In this document: in pieces, positions 6,650 through 13,190 of the stretch
Layout of the letters: every line of letters begins with the position of its first letter
Position numbering within the stretch: position 1 is the stretch's first letter
Source: Actinomycetota bacterium
Lineage (GTDB): Bacteria > Actinomycetota > Thermoleophilia > Solirubrobacterales > Thermoleophilaceae
Direction: 5' to 3'
DNA length: 17,336 bases
Assembly: GCA_005885165.1 (NCBI GenBank)
Contig: VAXR01000081.1
Location: 1 to 17,336, forward strand
Translations under genes and position numbers: made by a program
Notes under the pieces: generated by a model
The model's input: the letters and a program-made list of their open reading frames with translations, nothing else
Told to the model about the DNA's origin: nothing
The model's database searches: none

Positions 6650-6975
6650 AGCGCGGCCATGATCCGGCCCTGCAACGCGAGCATCTCGCCGGCATCCGTC
6701 TCGTGGTCGTAACCGCAGAGGTGCAGCACGCCGTGCACGACGGCCTCGATCGGGTCACTAGCGAGCGCGGCGCACACCACCACGTCGCCGAGCTCGCGCG
6801 GTCCGGTCGCCGGGCCGGAGCCGTCTACGGGGAACGACAGCACGTCGGTCGCGGAATCGCGCCCCCGATGCTCGCGGTTCAGGCGCTGCATCTCCGCTTC
6901 GTCGACGAAGGCCACCGCCAGGTGCCCGTCGCTCACTCCGGCCGAGGCCAGGGCCGCCTCGGCCGCCCGCCGCAC
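6646..6975 (-). CDS. ybeY: Endoribonuclease/rRNA maturation factor YbeY
   Basis: Metal-dependent RNase involved in 16S rRNA 3' maturation and ribosome quality control. The signature HxxxHxxxxxH is present as HGVLHLCGYDH, with the upstream NREHRGRDSATDVLSFP motif intact. From GTG 6973-6975 the product has 109 residues, short for the family. The same frame continues upstream as AVELEIQGTSDPRV, which is the expected first strand of YbeY, back to an ATA at 7015-7017 that overlaps the phoH TAG as ATAG. There is no ATG, GTG or TTG in that interval. The true start is therefore probably upstream of the coordinates given here. The 3' end overlaps era as GTGA. The family call is secure; the start is not. 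Confidence 0.9.
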   Translation of the reverse strand: MRRAAEAALASAGVSDGHLAVAFVDEAEMQRLNREHRGRDSATDVLSFPVDGSGPATGPRELGDVVVCAALASDPIEAVVHGVLHLCGYDHETDAGEMLALQGRIMAAL

Positions 6976-7013
6976 GCGCGGGTCCGAGGTCCCCTGGATC
7001 TCGAGCTCGACCG

Positions 7014-7876
7014 CTATCTGCCGTCGGTGCGCTCGCGGGCGGAGTACCGGTCGTACGCCTCGACGATCCGCTGCACCAGCTTGTGCCGCACCACGTCCTC
7101 GCCTCCGAAGCGCACGAACTGGATGCCCTCGACGGCGCCGAGGATGTCGCCGATCACGACCAGACCGGAGTCGCCGCGCTCCAGGTCGATCTGGGTGATG
7201 TCGCCGGTCACGACCATCTTCGAGTTGAACCCGAGCCGCGTGAGGAACATCTTCATCTGCTCGGGGCTCGTGTTCTGGGCCTCGTCGAGGATGATGAAGG
7301 AGTCGTTGAGCGTCCGGCCGCGCATGTCCCGCGCTCCAGGTACTGGTTCGCGCGCTCCGGATCGAGCATGTCGTAGAGGGCGTCGAACAGCGGGCGGAGG
7401 TACGGGTCGACCTTGGCCATCATGTCGCCGGGCAGGAAGCCGAGCCGCTCGCCGGCCTCGACCGCAGGACGCGTCAGCACGATCCGGCTGACCTCGCGCC
7501 GCGAGAGCGCGGCCACCGCCATCGCCACGGCGAGGAACGACTTGCCCGTGCCGGCGGGCCCGATTCCGACGGTGATGGTCTGGCTCCGGATCAAGTCCAC
7601 GTAGCGCTTCTGGTTCACCGTCTTCGGCGCCAGCGCCTTGCCGCGGTTCCGCCAGACGACGTCCTCGAGGATCGCGCTCGGGCTCTCGTGGTGGTCCAGG
7701 GCGTCGGTGATCGCCTCGATGGTCCCGGGAGCGATGTCGTACCCCTGCCGCACGAGTTCGGAGAGCTCGCGGACCACGGTCTCGGCGACGGTCACCTCCG
7801 GCTCCTCGCCGTCGAGCGTGAGGACGTTGCCGCGCAGGAAGACCTCGCAGTCGAGGTGCCCCTCCAGTGTTCGCAT
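7014..7876 (-). pseudogene. phoH: PhoH-family ATPase, frame broken by an internal deletion
   Basis: PhoH-like protein (P-loop ATPase, KH-like N-terminus), normally about 310-330 residues. The first frame runs from ATG 7874-7876 through ALAPKTVNQKRYVD and the Walker A GPAGTGKS to LDPERANQYLERGT, then continues in a wrong frame to a stop at 7253-7255. The rest of the protein, from MRGRTLNDSFIILDEAQN (with the Walker B) to the C-terminus at 7014, is in another frame. Family members have about eight residues (of the IEVAPLAY type) between these blocks. About 25 bases therefore appear to be missing near 7326, which shifts the frame. The 207-residue product would lack Walker B. The gene sits between yqeY and ybeY in the expected order. 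An assembly error would explain it as well as real inactivation. Confidence 0.85.
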
Positions 7877-7909
7877 GATCGCGTCGCCGGGACCTGCGCT
7901 GGGTCCGCA

Positions 7910-8350
7910 CTACTCCGAGAGCTTCTCCTTGACGAGCGCGCTCACGCGCTTGCCGTCGGCGCGTCCCTGCACGCGCGGCATGACCATCGACATCACGCGG
8001 CCCATCTCGCTTGGGGACGACGCGCCGCTCTCCGCCACGGCGTCGCCGACGATCGCGGCGAGCTCCTCGTCGGAGAGCTGCTCGGGGAGGTAGGCGTCGA
8101 TCAGCTCGGCCTCGCGCTCCTCGTTCGACACGAGGTCGTCGCGCCCGGCCTCCCTGTAGGCGTCGGCCGCCTCGATGCGGCGCTTGCGCTCGCGCTGGAG
8201 CACGGCGATCTCATCCGCCGCGTCCCCGCCCGCGTCCTTGTGGGCCCGCTGCAGCTCGGAGGCCACAACCCGCAGGGCGCCGGCGCGCTCGCGGTCGCCC
8301 GCCTTCAGGGCGGCGCTCACATCCGACTGGACCTGCTCCAGCACCGACAC
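7910..8350 (-). CDS. yqeY: YqeY/GatB-like tRNA amidotransferase-associated protein
   Basis: Small helical protein of the YqeY family, related to the tail domain of GatB; its molecular role is not settled. From GTG 8348-8350 it has 146 residues and begins MSVLEQVQSDVSAALKAGD, matching the usual family start. AYLPEQLSDEEL, MGRVMSMVMPRVQGRADG and a C-terminal VKEKL complete the pattern. The longer reading from TTG 8357-8359 (149 residues) would place the start inside the TACACT -10 box, so I prefer GTG 8350. No Shine-Dalgarno is visible, so the mRNA may be leaderless. It is the first gene of the yqeY-phoH-ybeY-era group and is divergent from the HAD gene. Confidence 0.92.
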   Translation of the reverse strand: MSVLEQVQSDVSAALKAGDRERAGALRVVASELQRAHKDAGGDAADEIAVLQRERKRRIEAADAYREAGRDDLVSNEEREAELIDAYLPEQLSDEELAAIVGDAVAESGASSPSEMGRVMSMVMPRVQGRADGKRVSALVKEKLSE

Positions 8351-8358
8351 GCGGCTCA

Positions 8359-8368
8359 AGTGTAGGGT
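8359..8368. promoter_or_regulatory. Overlapping divergent -10 boxes (yqeY and HAD)
   Basis: On the minus strand TACACT (8359-8364) ends eight bases before the yqeY GTG. On the plus strand TAGGGT (8363-8368) ends eight bases before the HAD ATG at 8377. The two hexamers share the central TA, and only 26 bases separate the two start codons. This fits a bidirectional promoter giving two leaderless mRNAs. Confidence 0.55.
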
Positions 8369-8376
8369 CGCGCCCC

Positions 8377-9072
8377 ATGCCGAACGGCATACGCGTGGCC
8401 ACCTTCGACTGCTACGGCACGCTCGTGGACTGGGAGGGCGGTCTCGGTGCGTTCCTGTACGACAAGGCCCTGCGCTCGCGCGCGGATCCGCTCGTACCCG
8501 GCCGCGAGCTACGCGAGCGCTGGGAGGAGATCCAGTTCGGGCTGATCCAGGGCGAGTACCTCCCCTACCGCAAGGTGATCGCGGAGAGCGTGCGGCTCCT
8601 GTGCGAGGAGCGCGGCTGGCCCTACGACGGCGCCGACGACGGGAAGGCGATCGTGCGCGCGATCCGCAGCTGGCAGCCGTTCCCCGACACGCGTCCCGCG
8701 CTCGAGCGCGCCCGCGCTGCGGGACTCCGCCTCGTGATCGTGTCGAACACAGACCGCGACATCATCGAGCACACGCTGCGGCAGCTCGAGGTCCCGTTCG
8801 ACGACGTCCAGGTGGCCGAGGACGTCCGCGCCTACAAGCCCGCCGGCGAGGTGTTCACGCGCGCGCTCGAGCGGATCGGCGAGCCGCCGGACAGCGTCCT
8901 CCACATCGCCTTCGGCTTCAAATACGACATCGGCCCCGCGGCGCAGGCCGGAATGCGGACCGCGTGGGTCAACCGCCACGGCGAGGCCGCGGCCAGCGAG
9001 ACCTCGCCCGACCACGAGTGGCGCGACCTCTGGGGGCTCGCCGAGCTGGCTGAATCCGAGGCTGGCGCGTAG
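8377..9072 (+). CDS. HAD-superfamily hydrolase, haloacid dehalogenase type II-like
   Basis: A 231-residue HAD hydrolase. Motif I is TFDCYGTLVDW with nucleophile Asp11, motif II is VSNTD (S123), motif III lysine is K154 in YKPAGEVF, and the fourth region reads HIAFGFKYDI (D184). The DxYGTLVDW start and helical cap (about 20-95) resemble the L-2-haloacid dehalogenase branch, whose members are often non-specific phosphatases or dehalogenases; a substrate cannot be named. The paired acidic residues of classical phosphatase motif IV are not evident. ATG 8377 has no Shine-Dalgarno but lies eight bases after TAGGGT, so the mRNA may be leaderless. The NlpC/P60-like gene follows after 82 bases, with its own possible promoter. 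Confidence 0.88.
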   Translation: MPNGIRVATFDCYGTLVDWEGGLGAFLYDKALRSRADPLVPGRELRERWEEIQFGLIQGEYLPYRKVIAESVRLLCEERGWPYDGADDGKAIVRAIRSWQPFPDTRPALERARAAGLRLVIVSNTDRDIIEHTLRQLEVPFDDVQVAEDVRAYKPAGEVFTRALERIGEPPDSVLHIAFGFKYDIGPAAQAGMRTAWVNRHGEAAASETSPDHEWRDLWGLAELAESEAGA

Positions 9073-9076
9073 CCGC

Positions 9077-9099
9077 AAACGCGACGCCTGTCCGCGTTT
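9077..9099 (+). terminator. Hairpin after the HAD gene
   Basis: AAACGCG (9077-9083) pairs with CGCGTTT (9093-9099) around a nine-base loop, four bases past the HAD stop. The T residues lie in the stem rather than after it, so it is a modest terminator candidate. Confidence 0.35.
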
Positions 9100-9141
9100 C
9101 GTGCAACCCTGAGGTCCCCTTTGGCCGGGGTGGCGCCGGCC

Positions 9142-9147
9142 GATAAC
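9142..9147 (+). promoter_or_regulatory. Putative -10 box before the NlpC/P60-like gene
   Basis: GATAAC ends seven bases before ATG 9155, with no Shine-Dalgarno between. A poor -35 (TTGGCC) lies 15 bases further upstream. Another leaderless-type arrangement, weaker than the TACACT cases. Confidence 0.35.
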
Positions 9148-9154
9148 GAGCAAG

Positions 9155-9946
9155 ATGCAGCTACTCGCGACACGCTTCGGCACGCTGCGGCTCGCCGTCG
9201 CGGCCATCGGCCTGGTGCTTATCGGCGCGGCCAGCGCGGCGCTCGTCGCCGGGGCCGGCGGCGGCGCCCGCCACGGCAAGAACGTGGTCTCCCTGGACGC
9301 GAACGGGACGCAGGTGGCGGCGAACGGGACGGGGGCGCTCGCCGGGATCGGAGATTCCGAGGCCCGCCAGTCGTACGCCCAGACCCGTGCCAACGCGCCG
9401 AAGCACGCGAAGGCGCGTGCCCCAAGGAGCAACACGGCCTCGATGGCGACCGGCATCAGCCCGGGGGCGCCGTCGGACGCCGAGGTCAAGCGCGAGCTGA
9501 AGCAGCTCGAGCGCGGCGGCCCCGGCGCGCCCGGCGGCCGCGCGATCCTTCTGCCGAACGGCCAGGCGGAGGCGCCGGTCAACGCCCCCGGCGTGGTGGC
9601 CCGCGTGATCGCCGGCGGAAACGCGATCGCGAACTTCCCCTACATCTGGGGCGGCGGCCACGGCTCGTGGCAGGACAACGGCTACGACTGCTCCGGCTCG
9701 GTCAGCTACGCCCTGGCCGCCGGCGGACTCCTGAAGAGCCCGCTCACCTCCGGCTCCTTCGAGAGCTGGGGCGATCCGGGACCGGGCAAGTGGATCACGA
9801 TCGAGGCCAGCGGCGGCCACGTCTACATGTACGTCGCGGGCCTGCGCTTCGATACGAGCGGCCGCAGCGGTCCGCTCGGCACGCGCTGGTCGACCCTGAT
9901 CCGATCGAACGCCGGCTTCGTGGCCCGGCACCCGCCGGGGCTGTAG
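9155..9946 (+). CDS. Membrane-anchored NlpC/P60-like cell-wall hydrolase
   Basis: A 263-residue exported protein. Residues 11-34 form an N-terminal hydrophobic segment (signal anchor), followed by a low-complexity Ala/Gly/Asn/Ser linker and a C-terminal domain (about 145-263). That domain has FPYIWGGGHGSW, YDCSGSVSYAL with the likely nucleophile Cys179, and GGHVYMYV with His222, the cysteine-histidine arrangement of NlpC/P60 peptidases that cut peptidoglycan stem peptides. A third polar residue is not obvious. The C-terminus SNAGFVARHPPGL is typical of secreted actinobacterial members. It follows the HAD gene in the same direction after 82 bases and is itself followed by the structured intergenic region. 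The hydrolase role is inferred from the motif pattern; inactive or other papain-like activity is possible. Confidence 0.75.
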   Translation: MQLLATRFGTLRLAVAAIGLVLIGAASAALVAGAGGGARHGKNVVSLDANGTQVAANGTGALAGIGDSEARQSYAQTRANAPKHAKARAPRSNTASMATGISPGAPSDAEVKRELKQLERGGPGAPGGRAILLPNGQAEAPVNAPGVVARVIAGGNAIANFPYIWGGGHGSWQDNGYDCSGSVSYALAAGGLLKSPLTSGSFESWGDPGPGKWITIEASGGHVYMYVAGLRFDTSGRSGPLGTRWSTLIRSNAGFVARHPPGL

Positions 9947-9972
9947 GGGGCCCCGCCGCCCGCCACTTCGCT

Positions 9973-10004
9973 GGCCGTTGCCCGCTCCGGCCGTTGCGCG
10001 CTCC
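9973..10004. repeat. 16-bp tandem duplication
   Basis: GGCCGTTGCCCGCTCC (9973-9988) is followed directly by GGCCGTTGCGCGCTCC (9989-10004), one mismatch. No function is evident; it is probably recent slippage in non-coding DNA. Confidence 0.85.
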
Positions 10005-10119
10005 GCTGGGTTCCCGGGCAGCACTGCGTAGCCGCGTCCGGTGGGCAACTAAGGGGGAGCACGGAGGCCGCCGCGCTCAGCTCGTAACGGGAGTGTTACG
10101 CCAGCGGGGCTGCCCAAGG

Positions 10120-10169
10120 TGAGGGTCCAATGTGTGCACCTATAGGTACACAGAACGGACCCTCATTTT
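10120..10169 (+). terminator. Long hairpin plus T-run, intrinsic terminator or attenuator
   Basis: TGAGGGTCC (10120-10128) pairs perfectly with GGACCCTCA (10157-10165). Inside it, TGTGT pairs with ACACA, and ACCTATAGGT is a self-complementary decamer (10138-10147), giving about 19 pairs in all. TTTT (10166-10169) follows at once. The form is that of a plus-strand intrinsic terminator, about 175 bases past the NlpC/P60-like stop. The 3' half can instead pair with TGAGGG at 10171-10176. Confidence 0.65.
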
Positions 10170-10342
10170 CTGAGGGGCGAACGCACCGTTGCAGGATGGC
10201 CACAGAGGTGACGGGAAGGTAAATCCCACTCCTTCGTCGCCCTATGGGACCGCGTGGGGATTGCCGGAAACGAACGAGCGGAGCGCGCCGCGGCCGGAAC
10301 GACTGGAATGCGGCCCGGCGGGAAGGAGCGGCGCGGCCGGCC

Positions 10343-11242
10343 TCAGCTGCCGCTCGTCGTGGGATCGAGGTCGGCCACGCGGCCCTCCGCGCGGCCGTCG
10401 GCGTCGAGGTCCACCGGCGTCCCCTTCTCGCGCGCGCCGGGGACGCCGAGCGCGAGCCGGGCCATCGCGTCGCCGCTCGCCTTGTACGGCGACACGACGT
10501 CGTTCGCGCCCGCGCGGATCAGCTTCTGCTCGGTCGGCTCCTCGGCGGCGCGGGCCACGATCTCGATGTCGGGCCTCAGCGCCCGCGCAGTGATCGTCAC
10601 GAAGATGTTCTCGGCGTCCGAGTCGACGCACGCGATCACGGCACGCGCCCGCATCACGCCGGCCTCGCACAGCACCTCGTCGACCGACGCGCGGCCGTCC
10701 ACGTGGAGGACCCCCATCTCCTCCATGTCCTCGCGGACGTCGGGGTTCTCGTCGACGACGACGAACGGAACCCCGGCGGTCATGAGGCGGCGCGCGATCC
10801 GGTGACCCACCCGGCCGAAGCCGCAGATCAGGTAGTGGTCGCGTAGGTCCTCGATCCGCTTCTGCATCCGGCGCGCCTGGAGGAGTCCAGTCAGGTGCCC
10901 GGTCACGAGCAGCTCCGTGATCGTGCCGAGCAGGTACAGAAGCGTACCCAGGCCCAGGGTGATCAGGATGATCTCTGTCACCTGGCCGCCGAGCGAGTGC
11001 GGCGTTCCGGCCGAGCCGAGCGTGGTGACGGTCTCGAACGTGCGGATGAACCCCCGCCACCAGGTCTCGGACTCGAACGCCGCGTACGAGGTGGCGCCAC
11101 TGACCATGAGGATGGCGAGCGACAGCCCCGCGATCGCCAGCCTCCGTAGGAAGTAGAAGTACTCGCGCCGGATCAGCGCGCGCGACGGCTGCGCCGGGAG
11201 CCGCTGCTGCTCCAAGAGCCGCTCGAACGGCGTCAAGGGCAT
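10343..11242 (-). CDS. Two-TM ion channel-like protein with RCK/TrkA-N domain
   Basis: A 299-residue protein built like a prokaryotic two-TM potassium channel: TM1 (about 35-57), a pore helix (63-73), a filter region, TM2 (88-114), then an RCK domain with YLICGFGRVGHRIARRL (137-153) and a VVVDENPD (161-168) acidic strand end, as for NAD(H)-type nucleotide binding. The filter, where TxGYGD is expected, reads TTLGSAGT (73-80), so ion selectivity is uncertain. The RCK C-lobe is short or absent; the tail after about 255 is acidic. ATG 11240-11242 follows the prmA stop by seven bases, with GATAAT six bases upstream and no Shine-Dalgarno. A GTG at 11279-11281 with GAGG four bases upstream would add 13 residues and overlap prmA. 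Confidence 0.85.
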   Translation of the reverse strand: MPLTPFERLLEQQRLPAQPSRALIRREYFYFLRRLAIAGLSLAILMVSGATSYAAFESETWWRGFIRTFETVTTLGSAGTPHSLGGQVTEIILITLGLGTLLYLLGTITELLVTGHLTGLLQARRMQKRIEDLRDHYLICGFGRVGHRIARRLMTAGVPFVVVDENPDVREDMEEMGVLHVDGRASVDEVLCEAGVMRARAVIACVDSDAENIFVTITARALRPDIEIVARAAEEPTEQKLIRAGANDVVSPYKASGDAMARLALGVPGAREKGTPVDLDADGRAEGRVADLDPTTSGS

Positions 11243-11248
11243 GGGGGG

Positions 11249-11254
11249 ATTATC
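11249..11254 (-). promoter_or_regulatory. Putative -10 box of the channel gene
   Basis: GATAAT on the minus strand, ending six bases before ATG 11242. TGGACG, 16 bases further upstream, is a possible -35 inside the prmA 3' end. The box overlaps the prmA TAA stop (11250-11252). It could give separate leaderless transcription of the channel gene. Confidence 0.4.
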
Positions 11255-12062
11255 CCGCGAGGAGGAGCGCCGTCCAGCCACCCGACCTCAGCCGCCGGCG
11301 TTCAACGAGCGGCGCGAACGCACCGGCGACCTCGTCCGCCTCCTCATCGAGCAGGCCCGAGGCGATCAGCGCGCGCGGACGCGTGGTCATCAGCTCGGCC
11401 ACGCGCAGGAGCAGCGGCCGCATCAGGTTGGCGACGACCACGTCCGCGTCGGGCGCGGCGGTCCGGCGCAGGTCGAAGCGCTCCACGCGCGCGAGCTCGA
11501 CCGCGTTCTCGCGTGCGTTGCGCTCGGTGGCGGCCACGGCAGCGCGATCGGAGTCGAGCGCCGTCACCGGGGAGAAGCCGAGCTTCGCGGCCGCGATCGA
11601 CAGGACGCCGGAGCCGCAGCCGAGGTCGGCCAGGGAGCCGCGCGCGTCGATCGCCAGCAGGAGCTCGAGGCACATCCGCGTCGTGGCGTGCGCCCCGGTG
11701 CCGAACGCCTGACCGGGGTCGATGACGATCTCGTGGACGCCCGGCCGCACGGCCGGCTCGTCCCACGGCGGGCGCACGTAGAGCCGGCCGCCGATCAGGA
11801 CCGGCGAGTGGAAGCGACGCCAGCGCTCAGCCCAATCGTTGGGCACCGGCTCGCCGCGTACCGAAACGCGCGCGCCCGCGACGTCCGCCTCGCCCTCGGG
11901 CAGCAACGGAAGCTCCCCGGGGACCCCGTAGACCGCGAACTCGACCCAGCCGTCGCCGTCCACCTGCTCGACGCCGGACGGCGCCAGCTCGAGCAGGCCG
12001 GCCAGCACGCGCTCGGCGTCCGCCGCCGAGGCGCGGACGCCAAGGCGGATCAGGGACGTCAT
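11250..12062 (-). CDS. prmA: Ribosomal protein L11 methyltransferase PrmA
   Basis: SAM-dependent methyltransferase that modifies ribosomal protein L11. The 270-residue protein has the substrate-binding N-terminal domain (1-70), NDWAERWRRFHSP (75-87), the PrmA motif DPGQAFGTGAHATT (115-128), the SAM-binding motif LADLGCGSGVLSIAAAKLG (144-162) and VVVANLM in the active-site region. ATG 12060-12062 lies six bases after the dnaJ stop, with AGGGG just upstream, so it is co-transcribed with dnaJ. The hrcA-dnaJ-prmA order is common in Gram-positive and actinobacterial genomes, which supports the call. Confidence 0.96.
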   Translation of the reverse strand: MTSLIRLGVRASAADAERVLAGLLELAPSGVEQVDGDGWVEFAVYGVPGELPLLPEGEADVAGARVSVRGEPVPNDWAERWRRFHSPVLIGGRLYVRPPWDEPAVRPGVHEIVIDPGQAFGTGAHATTRMCLELLLAIDARGSLADLGCGSGVLSIAAAKLGFSPVTALDSDRAAVAATERNARENAVELARVERFDLRRTAAPDADVVVANLMRPLLLRVAELMTTRPRALIASGLLDEEADEVAGAFAPLVERRRLRSGGWTALLLAG

Positions 12063-12068
12063 CTACCC

Positions 12069-13190
12069 CTACCGGAAGGCGCGTCGCACCCGCGCGAATA
12101 TCGAGCCGTCAGCGGCCGGGTCGCGCAGGTTCTCGTCGGTGAGCGTCGAGTCGAGCCGCTCGAGCAGCTCCCGCTGCTCGGCCGAGAGCTTGCGGGGCAC
12201 CACGACGTTCACCACAACGCGCTGGTCCCCGCGGGCGCCGCGCCGCAGGGACGGCATCCCGCGGCCGCGCATCGTCACGACGGTGCCGGGCTGGGTCCCG
12301 GCCGGTATGTCGATCTCCTCGTCGCCGTCCAGCGTGGGCACGGTCACCGTCGTCCCGAGCGCTGCGGTGGGCGCCGGCACGTCCACGACGGTGACGAGAT
12401 CGTTGCCGTCGCGCACGAACCGGTCGTCCGGGATCACGTTGACGAGCACGTAGACGTCGCCGGCGGGGCCGCCCCGCTCGCCCGCGTGGCCGCGCCGGGT
12501 TAGCCGGATCCGCTGCTCGTCGTCGATGCCCGCCGGAATGTCGACGGAGAGGCGCCTGCGGGCGGCCTTGCGTCCGCGCCCGCGGCACTCCTTGCAGGGC
12601 GTCTCGGCGATGCTCCCGTCGCCGCCGCATCGATCGCAGACGGTCGAGCGCACCAGCTGTCCGAACGCCGTCCGGGTGACCGCACGAAGCTGGCCGGATC
12701 CGCCGCAGCGCGGGCACGTCTCGATCGGCGTGCCCGGCTCGGCGCCGTTGCCGTGGCAGCGCGGGCAGGTCTCCACCGCGTCGTACTCGACGTCCTTCGT
12801 AATCCCGGTGGCGGCCTCCTGGAGCGTGACCTCCACGCTGACCGCCACGTCGCCGCCCTGCATCGCGCCGCCGCGCCCGCCGCCGAACAGCGGATCGCCG
12901 CCGAAGAAGGCGTCGAAGATGTCCGCGAACGAGCCGAAGCCCTGGAAGCTCGACGAGAAGCCGCTCGACTGGAGCCCCTCGTGGCCGTACCGGTCGTACA
13001 GCGAGCGCCGCTCGGCGTCGGTCAGGACCTCGTAGGCCTCGGCCGCCTCCTTGAACTTCTCCTCCGCCTCCGGGTCGTGCTGGTTCACGTCCGGGTGGAG
13101 CTCGCGCGCGAGCTTGCGGAACGAGCGCTTGATCTCACCCTCGTCGGCGTCGCGCGAGACGCCAAGCACGTCGTAGTAGTCGCGCCTCAC
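12069..13190 (-). CDS. dnaJ: Chaperone DnaJ
   Basis: Hsp40 co-chaperone that delivers substrates to DnaK and stimulates its ATPase. It has 373 residues with the full class I layout: J domain (1-70) with HPD at 32-34, a short Gly/Phe segment (74-112), four CxxCxGxG zinc repeats (C142/C145, C159/C162, C185/C188, C199/C202) and the C-terminal substrate-binding domains. All eight zinc cysteines are present. The Gly/Phe segment is short and serine-rich. The GTG start overlaps the hrcA stop as GTGA. No dnaK or grpE is in the window, so this is the hrcA-linked dnaJ that many actinobacteria carry in addition to a dnaK-linked one. The second copy is inferred. Confidence 0.97.
   Translation of the reverse strand: MRRDYYDVLGVSRDADEGEIKRSFRKLARELHPDVNQHDPEAEEKFKEAAEAYEVLTDAERRSLYDRYGHEGLQSSGFSSSFQGFGSFADIFDAFFGGDPLFGGGRGGAMQGGDVAVSVEVTLQEAATGITKDVEYDAVETCPRCHGNGAEPGTPIETCPRCGGSGQLRAVTRTAFGQLVRSTVCDRCGGDGSIAETPCKECRGRGRKAARRRLSVDIPAGIDDEQRIRLTRRGHAGERGGPAGDVYVLVNVIPDDRFVRDGNDLVTVVDVPAPTAALGTTVTVPTLDGDEEIDIPAGTQPGTVVTMRGRGMPSLRRGARGDQRVVVNVVVPRKLSAEQRELLERLDSTLTDENLRDPAADGSIFARVRRAFR

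Larger units (their letters stand above)
9947..10342. other. Gene-free structured intergenic region
   Basis: This 396-base stretch between the convergent NlpC-like and channel genes holds no ORF I can support. It contains a 16-base tandem repeat (9973-10004), CGTAAC/GTTACG (10083-10088 with 10095-10100), a long terminator-like hairpin (10120-10165) with a T-run, a competing hairpin CCCTCA/TGAGGG (10160-10165 with 10171-10176), and GGTGAC-GAAGG paired with CCTTC-GTCGCC (10207-10241). The possible GGGCA/TGCCC outer pairing around 10042-10115 could enclose a multi-stem domain. I could not match it to RNase P, tmRNA, SRP RNA, a c-di-AMP riboswitch or any tRNA by eye. Confidence 0.6.

Noticed and set aside
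9161..10048. 295-residue minus-strand open frame opposite the NlpC/P60-like gene
   Set aside because: No motif; the plus-strand frame has a membrane anchor and Cys/His motifs.
10033..10241. Known structured RNA (RNase P, tmRNA, SRP, 6S, c-di-AMP or c-di-GMP riboswitch)
   Set aside because: I did not find the conserved core sequences of these families. An Infernal search against Rfam would settle it.
10244..10846. Plus-strand open frames across the 3' half of the channel gene and its 3' flank
   Set aside because: Low-complexity composition, antisense to the RCK domain.
11241..12503. 420-residue plus-strand open frame opposite prmA and dnaJ
   Set aside because: Antisense shadow with His/Arg/Gly-rich composition.
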